A stretch of 8,736 bases of DNA, from NCBI GenBank assembly GCA_016213425.1, contig JACRAI010000003.1, positions 1-8,736 of the forward strand, given 5' to 3'. Under the pieces are notes generated by a model. The model had not been told where the DNA came from and ran no database searches. It saw only the letters and a list, made by a program, of their open reading frames with translations. Made by a program: the position numbers and the translations under genes. Positions 1 through 4,532 of the stretch are shown piece after piece. This stretch comes from an archaeon (GTDB lineage Archaea > Nanobdellota > Nanobdellia > Woesearchaeales > ARS49). Numbering within the stretch: the stretch's first letter is position 1; each line of letters begins with the position of its first letter.

Positions 1-106
1 AGCATTGCATAGCAAAATCACCCATTTTCGGGTCTGGAGGTATGGATAAGTCAGGTTCTTCTCCAATTTCTAGTTTTAATAGCTTTTGCAGCTCTTTTTT
101 AAACAT
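1..106 (-). CDS. argS: Arginyl-tRNA synthetase, N-terminal fragment (runs off the window)
   Basis: This gene charges tRNA-Arg with arginine in the cytoplasm. Only the first 35 codons lie in the window, reading leftwards from an ATG at 106-104. The peptide starts MFKKELQKLLKLEIGEEPDL and continues with SIPPDPKMGDFAMQC. A short amphipathic helix followed by a P-P-x-P-x-x-GDFA-x-x-C segment is typical of the N-terminal additional (tRNA D-loop binding) domain of archaeal and bacterial ArgS. The class I HIGH and KMSK motifs would lie outside the window. A TATA-like box at about 131-138 read on the minus strand is centred about 28 bp upstream of the ATG, predicting an almost leaderless transcript. 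The gene diverges from the small zinc-ribbon gene at 195. The call rests on a short stretch, but the motif is quite specific. Confidence 0.72.
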   Translation of the reverse strand, partial: MFKKELQKLLKLEIGEEPDLSIPPDPKMGDFAMQC

Positions 107-128
107 GATATTAGTAAGGACTGACAAC

Positions 129-140
129 TATTATAAAACT
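129..140. promoter_or_regulatory. Shared TATA box of a divergent promoter
   Basis: The near-symmetrical box TTATAAAA (131-138) reads as a TATA element on both strands. On the minus strand its centre lies about 28 bp before the argS ATG (106). On the plus strand it would start a transcript near 160, giving a leader of about 35 nt before the ATG at 195. No other good TATA box is seen in the 88-bp intergenic gap. Function is inferred from position only. Confidence 0.45.
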
Positions 141-194
141 TTCTGCATTAAACAGGTACATTATATCAAAATTAAACTTTTAGGGGGGAATACT

Positions 195-332
195 ATGTTA
201 AAGCAAAAAGTTTGTTTAAAGTGCGGTAAAAAAGTTAGAAGTTTTAGTCCTATGAGAAAATGGTGCACTGAGTGCAGAAGACTTGTTGGTTTAGAACAAG
301 CAAAGAAAAGAAAATACGGTCCCGCTCAATAA
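195..332 (+). CDS. Small zinc-ribbon protein, 45 aa
   Basis: This is a 45-residue basic protein with two CxxC knuckles (CLKC at residues 7-10, CTEC at 24-27) spaced like a treble-clef or zinc-ribbon fold. It ends in a K/R-rich tail (AKKRKYGPAQ). One zinc ion is probably bound by the four cysteines. Lysine-rich mini zinc ribbons of this kind often bind nucleic acid or ribosomes, but no specific role can be assigned. The frame is open upstream to position 42, but the ATG at 195 is chosen because a purine-rich G run (183-188) sits 6 nt before it like a Shine-Dalgarno site, and the upstream peptide lacks protein-like features and overlaps argS. The gene converges on the radical SAM gene, with only 2 bases between the stop codons. 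It resembles the zinc-ribbon part of the protein at 3904-4143. Confidence 0.7.
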   Translation: MLKQKVCLKCGKKVRSFSPMRKWCTECRRLVGLEQAKKRKYGPAQ

Positions 333-334
333 AT

Positions 335-1540
335 TTATCTTGCAATTTCTCCGTGAAAGATATTATGTTTTGTACGTTTGACTTTAACTTTCACAGGTCC
401 TGAAGTTTTGTCTGTAAATATAGATATTACTCTGTCATTTGCCACAGCGATTTTTTCTTTAGGAAGCCTGCCTTGGCCTATTATTTCTGCAGGAATTATT
501 TGATCTTTCTTGAAAGGCTTGCTTAATGCTTTTGCTTCTTTGAAATTGTAATCTGACATTCCCACAAACACTTCTTCGCCATATTTTTGTTTCCATTCAT
601 TTATTTTTGCAAAGAAGTCTTCCCAAGACATTTCTTCAGCACAATTACGTCCGTGTCTGTATGGAAGAAATTTTTGTATTCCTATTTTCGGTGTGAACTT
701 TTCATTTTTTAATGATTTAGTGAACTTAACAAGTTCTTCCATATCTGCATCGTTAAGTCCTGGAACCCATACCGGAGCAATAATTAATTTGCACTTGGTG
801 CTTATGTATTCTGCCATTTTTTTTATTCTTTCAAAATTGTATACTGTGCCTGCCACTTCATCGGCTTTTTCTCTAGACATCGCGTTTAAGGATAGATTAA
901 ACCTGTTAAGTCCTGCGCTTATTAATTCATCAATAAATTTTTCATTAAGAAGCGTTCCGTTAGTGTCTATTGATATGTCTCCAACTTGTGGAATTGCACG
1001 CAACCCTTTAACAAGTCTAGGAAGATCAGCATATAAAGTTGGTTCTCCTTGCGAGGCTATGTGTGCTTCAATATTATTTTGTTTTTTTAAATCTATTAAT
1101 TTTTTGAATTCTTCCACTAAATAGTCTGCTTCTACAACAAATTCTCTAACTCTTGCATCATCGTTTACGCTGCAATAAACACATCTTATATTGCATCCAC
1201 TTATTGGACGAACTTCAATAACTGTTGTATCTCTGTCAAGAACTCCAAAAGCAATGTTTCCTATTAATGGAATTCTTGAATTCCTATGAATGTACATAGT
1301 TGGTTTTTTTGTTACTATGTTTGTTAAATTTTGGAATCCTCTTTCAAGTATTAGATTGAATTTTCTTTCTGCTTTAAATTCGCTGCAGTCAAAAGTTATT
1401 GAGTTTCCTTGAATTGAGAATTTGCCGATTTTTTCTAGTTCTGATTTATTTATAGAGAATTCATAAATTTTCATGAAGATAACTCTAACTTTATCTTGTG
1501 CTTCTGCAAATCTTAGTGTTTCAAAGGTTAAAACCGTCAT
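335..1540 (-). CDS. Radical SAM Fe-S oxidoreductase with C-terminal TRAM-like segment (COG2100-like)
   Basis: This is a cytoplasmic radical SAM enzyme of 401 residues. The cluster-binding CxxxCxxC motif (CNIRCVYC) is at residues 116-123, with three cysteines to bind a [4Fe-4S] cluster that cleaves S-adenosylmethionine. A G-E-P-T motif at 165-168 matches the usual SAM-contacting segment after strand 2. DTNGTLL (192-198) and a LSLNA segment (217-221) are further barrel strands. The C-terminal 50 residues (GQGRLPKEKIAVANDR, then GPVKVKVKRTKHNIFHGEI) look like a TRAM-type RNA-binding beta-barrel, suggesting an RNA or tRNA substrate. That is inference. The layout resembles the archaeal COG2100 family, whose reaction I do not know. 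The ATG at 1540 is preferred because a TATA box (TTTATAAA, 1563-1570) is centred 26 bp upstream, predicting a leaderless start. An internal ATG (1474, residue 23) begins a more family-like N-terminus and remains possible. Confidence 0.8.
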   Translation of the reverse strand: MTVLTFETLRFAEAQDKVRVIFMKIYEFSINKSELEKIGKFSIQGNSITFDCSEFKAERKFNLILERGFQNLTNIVTKKPTMYIHRNSRIPLIGNIAFGVLDRDTTVIEVRPISGCNIRCVYCSVNDDARVREFVVEADYLVEEFKKLIDLKKQNNIEAHIASQGEPTLYADLPRLVKGLRAIPQVGDISIDTNGTLLNEKFIDELISAGLNRFNLSLNAMSREKADEVAGTVYNFERIKKMAEYISTKCKLIIAPVWVPGLNDADMEELVKFTKSLKNEKFTPKIGIQKFLPYRHGRNCAEEMSWEDFFAKINEWKQKYGEEVFVGMSDYNFKEAKALSKPFKKDQIIPAEIIGQGRLPKEKIAVANDRVISIFTDKTSGPVKVKVKRTKHNIFHGEIAR

Positions 1541-1562
1541 AACTATAAGTAAAAAATGTAGT

Positions 1563-1570
1563 TTTATAAA
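1563..1570 (-). promoter_or_regulatory. TATA box of the radical SAM gene
   Basis: TTTATAAA on the minus strand is centred 26 bp before the ATG at 1540. This is the normal archaeal TATA-to-start spacing and would place the transcript start at the first base of the start codon. It lies at the edge of the repeat-rich spacer described next. Confidence 0.5.
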
Positions 1571-1745
1571 TGTTAGGTGCGGTTAAGACTGGTTCGGAGT
1601 TGGTGGTTTAAGGTTTGTAGCAAATCGGTTTGAAGTTTAATGTTTGAAGTTTGCAGTATAGATATAAATCGCCCTCGAACCGCTAACCGCAAACTGTGAA
1701 CTTCAGACCAATAAATCAAATACACCACTCGTTTTCCGCGCGGGA
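1571..1745. repeat. Repeat-rich, hairpin-forming intergenic element
   Basis: The stretch is richer in GC and in GGTT/GTTTGAAG words than its surroundings. An 11-nt direct repeat GTTTGAAGTTT occurs at 1628-1638 and 1642-1652. TGCGGTTA (1578-1585) pairs with TAACCGCA (1684-1691), and inside it GGTTCG (1591-1596) pairs with CGAACC (1676-1681). A competing imperfect stem pairs 1627-1645 with 1691-1709 (15 of 19 positions). An 8-bp palindrome CCGCGCGG lies at 1736-1743. No protein frame or tRNA fits. It sits between the antitoxin stop codon and the radical SAM promoter, so it may be a terminator or a REP/MITE-like dispersed element. Confidence 0.5.
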
Positions 1746-1763
1746 GATTTAAGAGGAGTTTAT

Positions 1764-2099
1764 CTATTTAAAATTTATTTCAATTTTGTATTTTTCAACA
1801 GAAGGATGTATCTTTAGAACAGTCTTAGGGTTTCTTAGATTAAACACGTCTGTTACTTCTTTAGGAAAAGTCAATCCCCAACTATGTCCTATTTTTATAG
1901 GCCTTTTAATGTACTCTTCTTTTAACTTTTCAGATTCAAGCTTTGCTATCGCTTTAAGAGCAAGATTTTCTGTAAAAATCTTTTCTTTGCATTTTGGGCA
2001 TTGTAACGCTTCAAAGTTTAGCCCTTTGTAAACTACAAAAGTCTTTTTCATAGGAATTTTACAATCAATACATTTTTTGCTAATTTTATTCTCTTCCAT
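1764..2099 (-). CDS. Antitoxin: YgiT-type zinc finger fused to an AbrB/MazE-like DNA-binding segment
   Basis: This is a 111-residue protein, probably the antitoxin and autorepressor of the toxin gene just upstream. The N-terminal half has two cysteine pairs (CIDC at residues 10-13, CPKC at 34-37) around a YKGLNFEALQC strand, the pattern of the YgiT/MqsA zinc-binding domain. The C-terminal half, from RPIKIGHSWGLTFPKE (66-81) on, matches the swapped-hairpin AbrB/SpoVT/MazE motif, in which an IG(N/H)SWG..xP segment leads into a V.DV..L turn. This differs from the classical MqsA, whose DNA-binding half is a Xre-type helix-turn-helix. The start codon overlaps the end of the toxin gene by 14 bases, so the two are translationally coupled in toxin-first order. 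Family assignment is by motif only. Confidence 0.68.
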   Translation of the reverse strand: MEENKISKKCIDCKIPMKKTFVVYKGLNFEALQCPKCKEKIFTENLALKAIAKLESEKLKEEYIKRPIKIGHSWGLTFPKEVTDVFNLRNPKTVLKIHPSVEKYKIEINFK

Positions 2100-2370
2100 A
2101 TTCTATTATCACGGTTTTTATTAAAATATTTGTAAATAGCCTGTTTTCTCTTTCTTGGCAAATAACATAAAAGGATAAATTATCATTAAAATAAAAGTAA
2201 TATGTGAAGTGATTTCTTGACAAGTGTTTCCTATTTGATTTTTTACCATTTTTTATTGTTTGAAATGCTCTGTTTTTGGTTTCTAAATAATCGAGGCCTA
2301 ATTGTGCACCGCGTTCGATCATTCTGAAAAATGCATGCATTTCTACATCTATTACTCTGTCTTTAGTCAT
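2086..2370 (-). CDS. DUF4258-like toxin of a toxin-antitoxin pair
   Basis: This is a 94-residue protein with the DUF4258 hallmark near its N-terminus: a histidine followed by an (A/F)xRMxERG segment (MHAFFRMIERGAQLG, residues 11-25). An alternating beta-rich half follows (HFTYYFYFNDNLSFYVICQ). DUF4258 proteins are small, RelE/BrnT-like presumed mRNA-targeting toxins commonly paired with YgiT-type zinc-finger antitoxins, and that is the partner here, overlapping by 14 bases. No catalytic residue can be proven from sequence. The ATG at 2370 is preceded by an AGGT stretch and keeps the strand before the histidine. The ATG at 2340 (residue 11) would fit better if the TATA box at 2384-2391 is used, because that box lies too close to 2370. 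Confidence 0.62.
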   Translation of the reverse strand: MTKDRVIDVEMHAFFRMIERGAQLGLDYLETKNRAFQTIKNGKKSNRKHLSRNHFTYYFYFNDNLSFYVICQERENRLFTNILIKTVIIEYGRE

Positions 2371-2383
2371 TTAGTTTTACCTA

Positions 2384-2425
2384 TATATAAAACTTATTGT
2401 TAAACATGAAATATAACTTAAACAT
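2384..2425 (-). promoter_or_regulatory. Promoter and possible operator of the toxin-antitoxin operon
   Basis: On the minus strand there is a strong TATA-like box TTTATATA (2391 to 2384) and a second, GTTATAT (2417 to 2411). The second would give a start near 2388 with a short leader before the ATG at 2370. The octamer TTAAACAT occurs twice on the plus strand (2400-2407 and 2418-2425), 18 bp apart, flanking the second box. Repeats around a promoter are expected for an autoregulated antitoxin, but the assignment is inference. Confidence 0.35.
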
Positions 2426-2463
2426 CTTTTAATTACAAGATGCTTTATTTATATAGCCTACGC

Positions 2464-2483
2464 GTCCATGTCCAGTGTCCAGT
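2464..2483. repeat. Short tandem repeat GTCCAGT
   Basis: Two perfect head-to-tail copies of GTCCAGT (2470-2476, 2477-2483) are preceded by a partial copy GTCCAT (2464-2469). It lies just beyond the broken end of the acetyltransferase remnant and may mark the rearrangement that truncated it. Confidence 0.5.
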
Positions 2484-2503
2484 GACTTTTAGTAATTCAT
2501 CAG

Positions 2504-2611
2504 TTATCTGAATTTTGACAAGATCTGCTTTCCTATTTTTGCAATGTACTCTGCATCTTTTTTCTTCCATTCTCTTAATATTAATCTTTTTGATTCTAAT
2601 CTCATCCCCAT
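2504..2611 (-). pseudogene. GNAT acetyltransferase remnant (N-terminus only)
   Basis: Read leftwards, the frame gives MGMRLESKRLILREWKKKDA (first 20 residues), then EYIAKIGKQILSKFR and a stop, 35 codons in all. The MRLESKRLILREWKKKDA part is the classic first strand and helix of RimJ/RimL-type N-acetyltransferases (ESxRLxLRxWxxxDA). A working GNAT needs about 150-180 residues, including the acetyl-CoA-binding loop, and nothing downstream continues the domain. The promoter seems intact: a TATA box (about 2628-2636) is centred about 27 bp before the second ATG (2605), the family-typical start. The fragment is therefore a recent truncation that may still be transcribed. Confidence 0.6.
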
Positions 2612-2702
2612 TATCTTGGTTATATGTTATATAAAATACTTTGGTTTGTAAATTTTTGATAAAATAAACTCAAGTTCTCACTTCATTCGGGTGCGCTGAA
2701 CT

Positions 2703-2787
2703 AAATCCGCGTATATATTTTATTTGTGCCCATACAGTTTATTCTTTCTTTTTTTTGTGCACGTAATAAAGGAACGTGGGCGGATTT
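2703..2787. repeat. Inverted repeat AAATCCGC / GCGGATTT enclosing a smaller hairpin
   Basis: AAATCCGC (2703-2710) is perfectly complementary to GCGGATTT (2780-2787). Inside it, CACGT (2760-2764) pairs with ACGTG (2774-2778) across 9 nt. A TATA-like GTATATATTTTA (2711-2722) and a long T-rich run (2745-2756) lie within. No protein frame is evident, and apart from the GNAT remnant the 2371-2873 gap contains nothing else I can assign. It could be a degraded element or a small RNA. Confidence 0.35.
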
Positions 2788-2841
2788 TTCTAACAGAACA
2801 AATCTAGGTTTTAACTGAAACTGGGAAAAGTTAATTCATCA

Positions 2842-2850
2842 TTTTTAAAA
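2842..2850 (+). promoter_or_regulatory. TATA box of the beta-helix acetyltransferase gene
   Basis: TTTTTAAAA is centred about 28 bp before the ATG at 2874, and no Shine-Dalgarno sequence precedes that ATG. The spacing predicts a leaderless transcript, as for several other genes in this window. Confidence 0.45.
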
Positions 2851-2873
2851 ATGAGCAGGTTACTGTATAGTTT

Positions 2874-3485
2874 ATGCGTGATCAATGGAAGTTATGGAAA
2901 GAAGAGATATTTAATTATTTAAGCGAAGAATTAAGTTCTGGATTTCCTTGGCAGTATTTGGATGAGTTTTTAGAGAAAGCAGATAGATCAAATAACTTGT
3001 TAAGATTTGATCACGAAACAGTTATTTTAAATGATCTTGTTCTTCCAAATGCTTCAATTATTAAAGCTCCTTCAAGAATTGAAGGGTTGGGTTATATTGG
3101 TGAGAATTCTGTTGTTGGTCCTTATGCTTATTTAAGAGGTGGATTTTTGTTGGGAGATAATGTTAGAATAGGAACCACAGAATTAAAACATTCTATTATT
3201 TTATCTCACTCTAATGCTGCTCATTTTAGTTTTATTGGAGATAGTGTGGTGGGAAGGCATTGTAATTTTGGTGCAGGAACAAAAACTGGAAATTTAAGGT
3301 TGGATGAAAAATTGATTAATATTTGGATTGAAGGACAGAAATATGAAACTAGGACTAAAAAGTTAGGCGTAATAATGGAAGATAATGTTAAAACTGGGTG
3401 TAATGTTGTGATTAATCCTGGAAGTTATATCATTGAGGGAACAAGAATTCTGCCGAATAATACTTGGCCTGAAAGATATAAATAA
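2874..3485 (+). CDS. Stand-alone GlmU-C-like left-handed beta-helix acetyltransferase
   Basis: This is a 203-residue cytoplasmic protein built of hexapeptide repeats (for example IGENSV, VGPYAY, LGDNVRIG, IGDSVVG). It closely follows the C-terminal acetyltransferase domain of GlmU and archaeal sugar-1-phosphate nucleotidylyltransferases. The active-site segment SNAAHFSFIGDSVVG (113-127) corresponds to the GlmU N-A-x-x-H loop, with His117 as the candidate catalytic base. NFGAGTKTGNLR (131-142) and KLGVIMEDNVKTGCNVVINPG (163-183) match the following coils. The first 45 residues are helical and do not resemble a nucleotidyltransferase domain, so the usual uridylyl- or thymidylyltransferase half is missing. 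It probably transfers an acetyl or other acyl group to an amino sugar phosphate. The substrate is unknown. No sugar gene is adjacent. Confidence 0.75.
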   Translation: MRDQWKLWKEEIFNYLSEELSSGFPWQYLDEFLEKADRSNNLLRFDHETVILNDLVLPNASIIKAPSRIEGLGYIGENSVVGPYAYLRGGFLLGDNVRIGTTELKHSIILSHSNAAHFSFIGDSVVGRHCNFGAGTKTGNLRLDEKLINIWIEGQKYETRTKKLGVIMEDNVKTGCNVVINPGSYIIEGTRILPNNTWPERYK

Positions 3486-3536
3486 ATTGGAAATATTGAC
3501 GTTTCCTCGAGCTATCTTAAGAAGGAATTCAGTTAT

Positions 3537-3671
3537 ATGAGAAACAAAATGGATAGAATAGAAGACAGAACTAGAAAAATCGATTTTTTAGAGCAAGAAG
3601 CAGTTAAAATGAAAGAAGATTTCTCAGTGATAAAAACAGATATAGGATTAATAAAATCTAAGCTTTCTTGA
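3537..3671 (+). CDS. Tiny coiled-coil ORF, 44 aa (doubtful)
   Basis: From ATG 3537 the frame reads 44 codons to a TGA at 3669-3671. It is rich in charged residues with hydrophobics at heptad-like spacing (MDRIEDRTRKIDFLEQEAVK and onward), suggesting one amphipathic coiled-coil helix. A purine stretch GAAGGAA (3521-3527) could act as ribosome binding site. The frame is also open back to the stop codon of the acetyltransferase gene and reads plausibly there, so it may be the tail of a decayed longer coiled-coil gene. It overlaps the end of the minus-strand ORF at 3658. No family recognised. Confidence 0.3.
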   Translation: MRNKMDRIEDRTRKIDFLEQEAVKMKEDFSVIKTDIGLIKSKLS

Positions 3672-3852
3672 ATAATTTATTTTCTGAATTCTTAATAGCA
3701 TCTAGTGTAGGTTTTGAGAAGTCTGGAGGATCGCTCCACCCTAATATTCCTCCTTGAGCTAAGTATTTTGAGAAATATCTGAAATGGTCTGAAGCTATTT
3801 CATATTTTCCTATTTTAATACTCGAATAATCTTTTTGTATTTTTATGTTCAA
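3658..3852 (-). CDS. Short ORF with TTG start, in frame with the upstream zinc-ribbon gene
   Basis: The 64-codon reading starts at a TTG (3852), since no ATG is available. The peptide (NIKIQKDYSSIKIGKYEIAS, then DHFRYFSKYLAQGGILGW) looks protein-like, with a beta-strand pair and an aromatic helix, but I do not recognise the family. The same frame is open for 17 more codons upstream (KKTIQKEEVNLEDDTIV) to the TAA at 3906-3904 that ends the zinc-ribbon gene. The two may therefore be one gene split by a nonsense mutation, a readthrough pair, or a coupled gene with a weak start codon. No promoter of its own is seen, so expression would depend on the upstream gene. Confidence 0.35.
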   Translation of the reverse strand: MNIKIQKDYSSIKIGKYEIASDHFRYFSKYLAQGGILGWSDPPDFSKPTLDAIKNSENKLFKKA

Positions 3853-3903
3853 AACTATTGTGTCATCTTCTAGGTTTACTTCTTCTTTTTGTATTGTCTT
3901 TTT

Positions 3904-4143
3904 TTATCTTCTTTTTCGGGATGTTTTTTTGCGTAGAATGCTCTTCTTACTCTTACTTCCCCTTTCTCTTTCTTGACCATTTTTTTCCCCCTTAGCTTTT
4001 TCTTCTTTTTCTTCTCTTGCCTTGGATTTTTTTATTGTATTTTCACAATCAGAGCAGTACCAAGTGGTCTGGCCTTTAGGCTGAACCATTCTTTTCCTGC
4101 ATAGCTTGCAGAATGATACTATATTATACATTATTGGTGGCAT
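3904..4143 (-). CDS. Zinc-ribbon protein with a highly basic tail, 79 aa
   Basis: This small protein has CKLC (residues 12-15) and CSDC (30-33), spaced like the cysteine pairs of the 45-residue protein at 195-332, so one zinc-ribbon fold is expected. Residues 37-79 are almost entirely K, R, E and S, giving a disordered, charged tail that could bind nucleic acid. No specific function is recognised. The ATG at 4143 is supported by a TATA box (TATTTAAA on the minus strand, 4172-4165) centred about 26 bp upstream, implying a leaderless transcript. Structured RNA copy 1 ends about 120 bp upstream in the same orientation, and two palindromes (4206-4228) lie between them. A single in-frame TAA separates this gene from the open frame at 3658-3903. 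Confidence 0.6.
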   Translation of the reverse strand: MPPIMYNIVSFCKLCRKRMVQPKGQTTWYCSDCENTIKKSKAREEKEEKAKGEKNGQERERGSKSKKSILRKKTSRKRR

Positions 4144-4164
4144 GGACGGATAAAATGGTTTGCT

Positions 4165-4172
4165 TATTTAAA
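4165..4172 (-). promoter_or_regulatory. TATA box of the basic zinc-ribbon gene
   Basis: Minus-strand TATTTAAA is centred 25-26 bp before the ATG at 4143. It places the transcript start at or next to the start codon, separating this transcript from structured RNA copy 1 further upstream. Confidence 0.5.
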
Positions 4173-4205
4173 GCTTATCATTAATTTTGTTCCGTGTTTG
4201 AGATT

Positions 4206-4228
4206 TTAGATCTAATATGTTTAAACAT
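4206..4228. repeat. Two adjacent perfect palindromes
   Basis: TTAGATCTAA (4206-4215) and ATGTTTAAACAT (4217-4228) are perfect 10- and 12-bp palindromes separated by one base. They lie 34 bp upstream of the TATA box of the basic zinc-ribbon gene and 33 bp beyond the end of structured RNA copy 1. A dimeric regulator site is possible. AT-rich sequence makes chance palindromes likely, so confidence in function is low. Confidence 0.4.
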
Positions 4229-4261
4229 TAACAGCAGCAGCATTTTATTATTGGAGATTCG

Positions 4262-4433
4262 CCTCCTTTCAGTCGGATTTGACTCTCAGCCACTTCAACA
4301 ACAAATGTATACATTACTTTAGGTTGAAGCGTCTTCAAAAAGAACATCAAATGCTCTTTGAGGACTCGCCTGCCTAAAGTAAAAAATATAATTTGCAGGC
4401 GAGTTCGAAAGTATAGTCCGACCGAATGGGAGG
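4262..4433 (-). ncRNA. Structured RNA element, copy 1
   Basis: This is a folded element with its RNA on the minus strand. Closing helix: CCTCC (4433-4429) with GGAGG (4266-4262), and CGGTCGGA (4424-4417) with TCCGACTG (4277-4270). Next, ACTTTC (4412-4407) pairs with GAGAGT (4287-4282). Hairpin P2 is a perfect 10-bp stem (4404-4395 with 4373-4364) with a 21-nt loop. Hairpin P3 pairs CGCTTCAAC (4331-4323) with GTTGAAGTG (4299-4291). The P2 loop TTACTTTAG (4382-4374) is fully complementary to the P3 loop CTAAAGTAA (4322-4314). Wobbles G4423-T4271, T4409-G4285 and G4330-T4292 pair only if the minus strand is the RNA. Copy 2 keeps the fold with compensatory changes. It lies in the gap between tfb and the zinc-ribbon gene. 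No known RNA family is recognised. Confidence 0.75.
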
Positions 4434-4472
4434 TAAAACTGCTAAAGAAAAAGTGTTTTATCAAAAGTATTG

Positions 4473-4513
4473 AAAAAAAGAAATTAAATAAAGAAATAAT
4501 TTATTAAAAAAAA
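4473..4513 (-). terminator. Poly-T terminator of tfb
   Basis: On the minus strand, just after the tfb stop codon, T8 (4513-4506) and T7 (4479-4473) runs lie in very AT-rich DNA. Archaeal RNA polymerase terminates at such oligo-T tracts. This would separate tfb mRNA from structured RNA copy 1, unless transcription reads through. Confidence 0.4.
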
Positions 4514-4532
4514 TAATAAATAAAGAAAAAGT

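Noticed and set aside
42..194. Upstream extension of the 45-residue zinc-ribbon gene to an ATG at 42
   Set aside because: The extra peptide shows no domain, overlaps the argS N-terminus on the other strand and ignores the purine-rich site before the ATG at 195.
693..1124. Plus-strand open frame inside the radical SAM gene
   Set aside because: Antisense to a clearly real gene. The peptide is serine/leucine-rich with no domain, a shadow of the minus-strand codons.
1571..1745. tRNA gene suggested by GGTTCGAGG-like words
   Set aside because: No acceptor, anticodon and D-arm pairing can be built around them; the words belong to the inverted repeats instead.
4403..4433. Resemblance of GAAAGTATAGTCCGACC on the plus strand to the 3' core (S element) of group I introns
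   Set aside because: No matching R element that could form P7 was found, the G-U wobbles favour the minus strand as RNA, and copy 2 does not preserve the motif.
4228..4464. Minus-strand 78-codon open frame over structured RNA copy 1
   Set aside because: It covers the folded RNA, the peptide is not protein-like, and copy 2 does not keep an equivalent frame.
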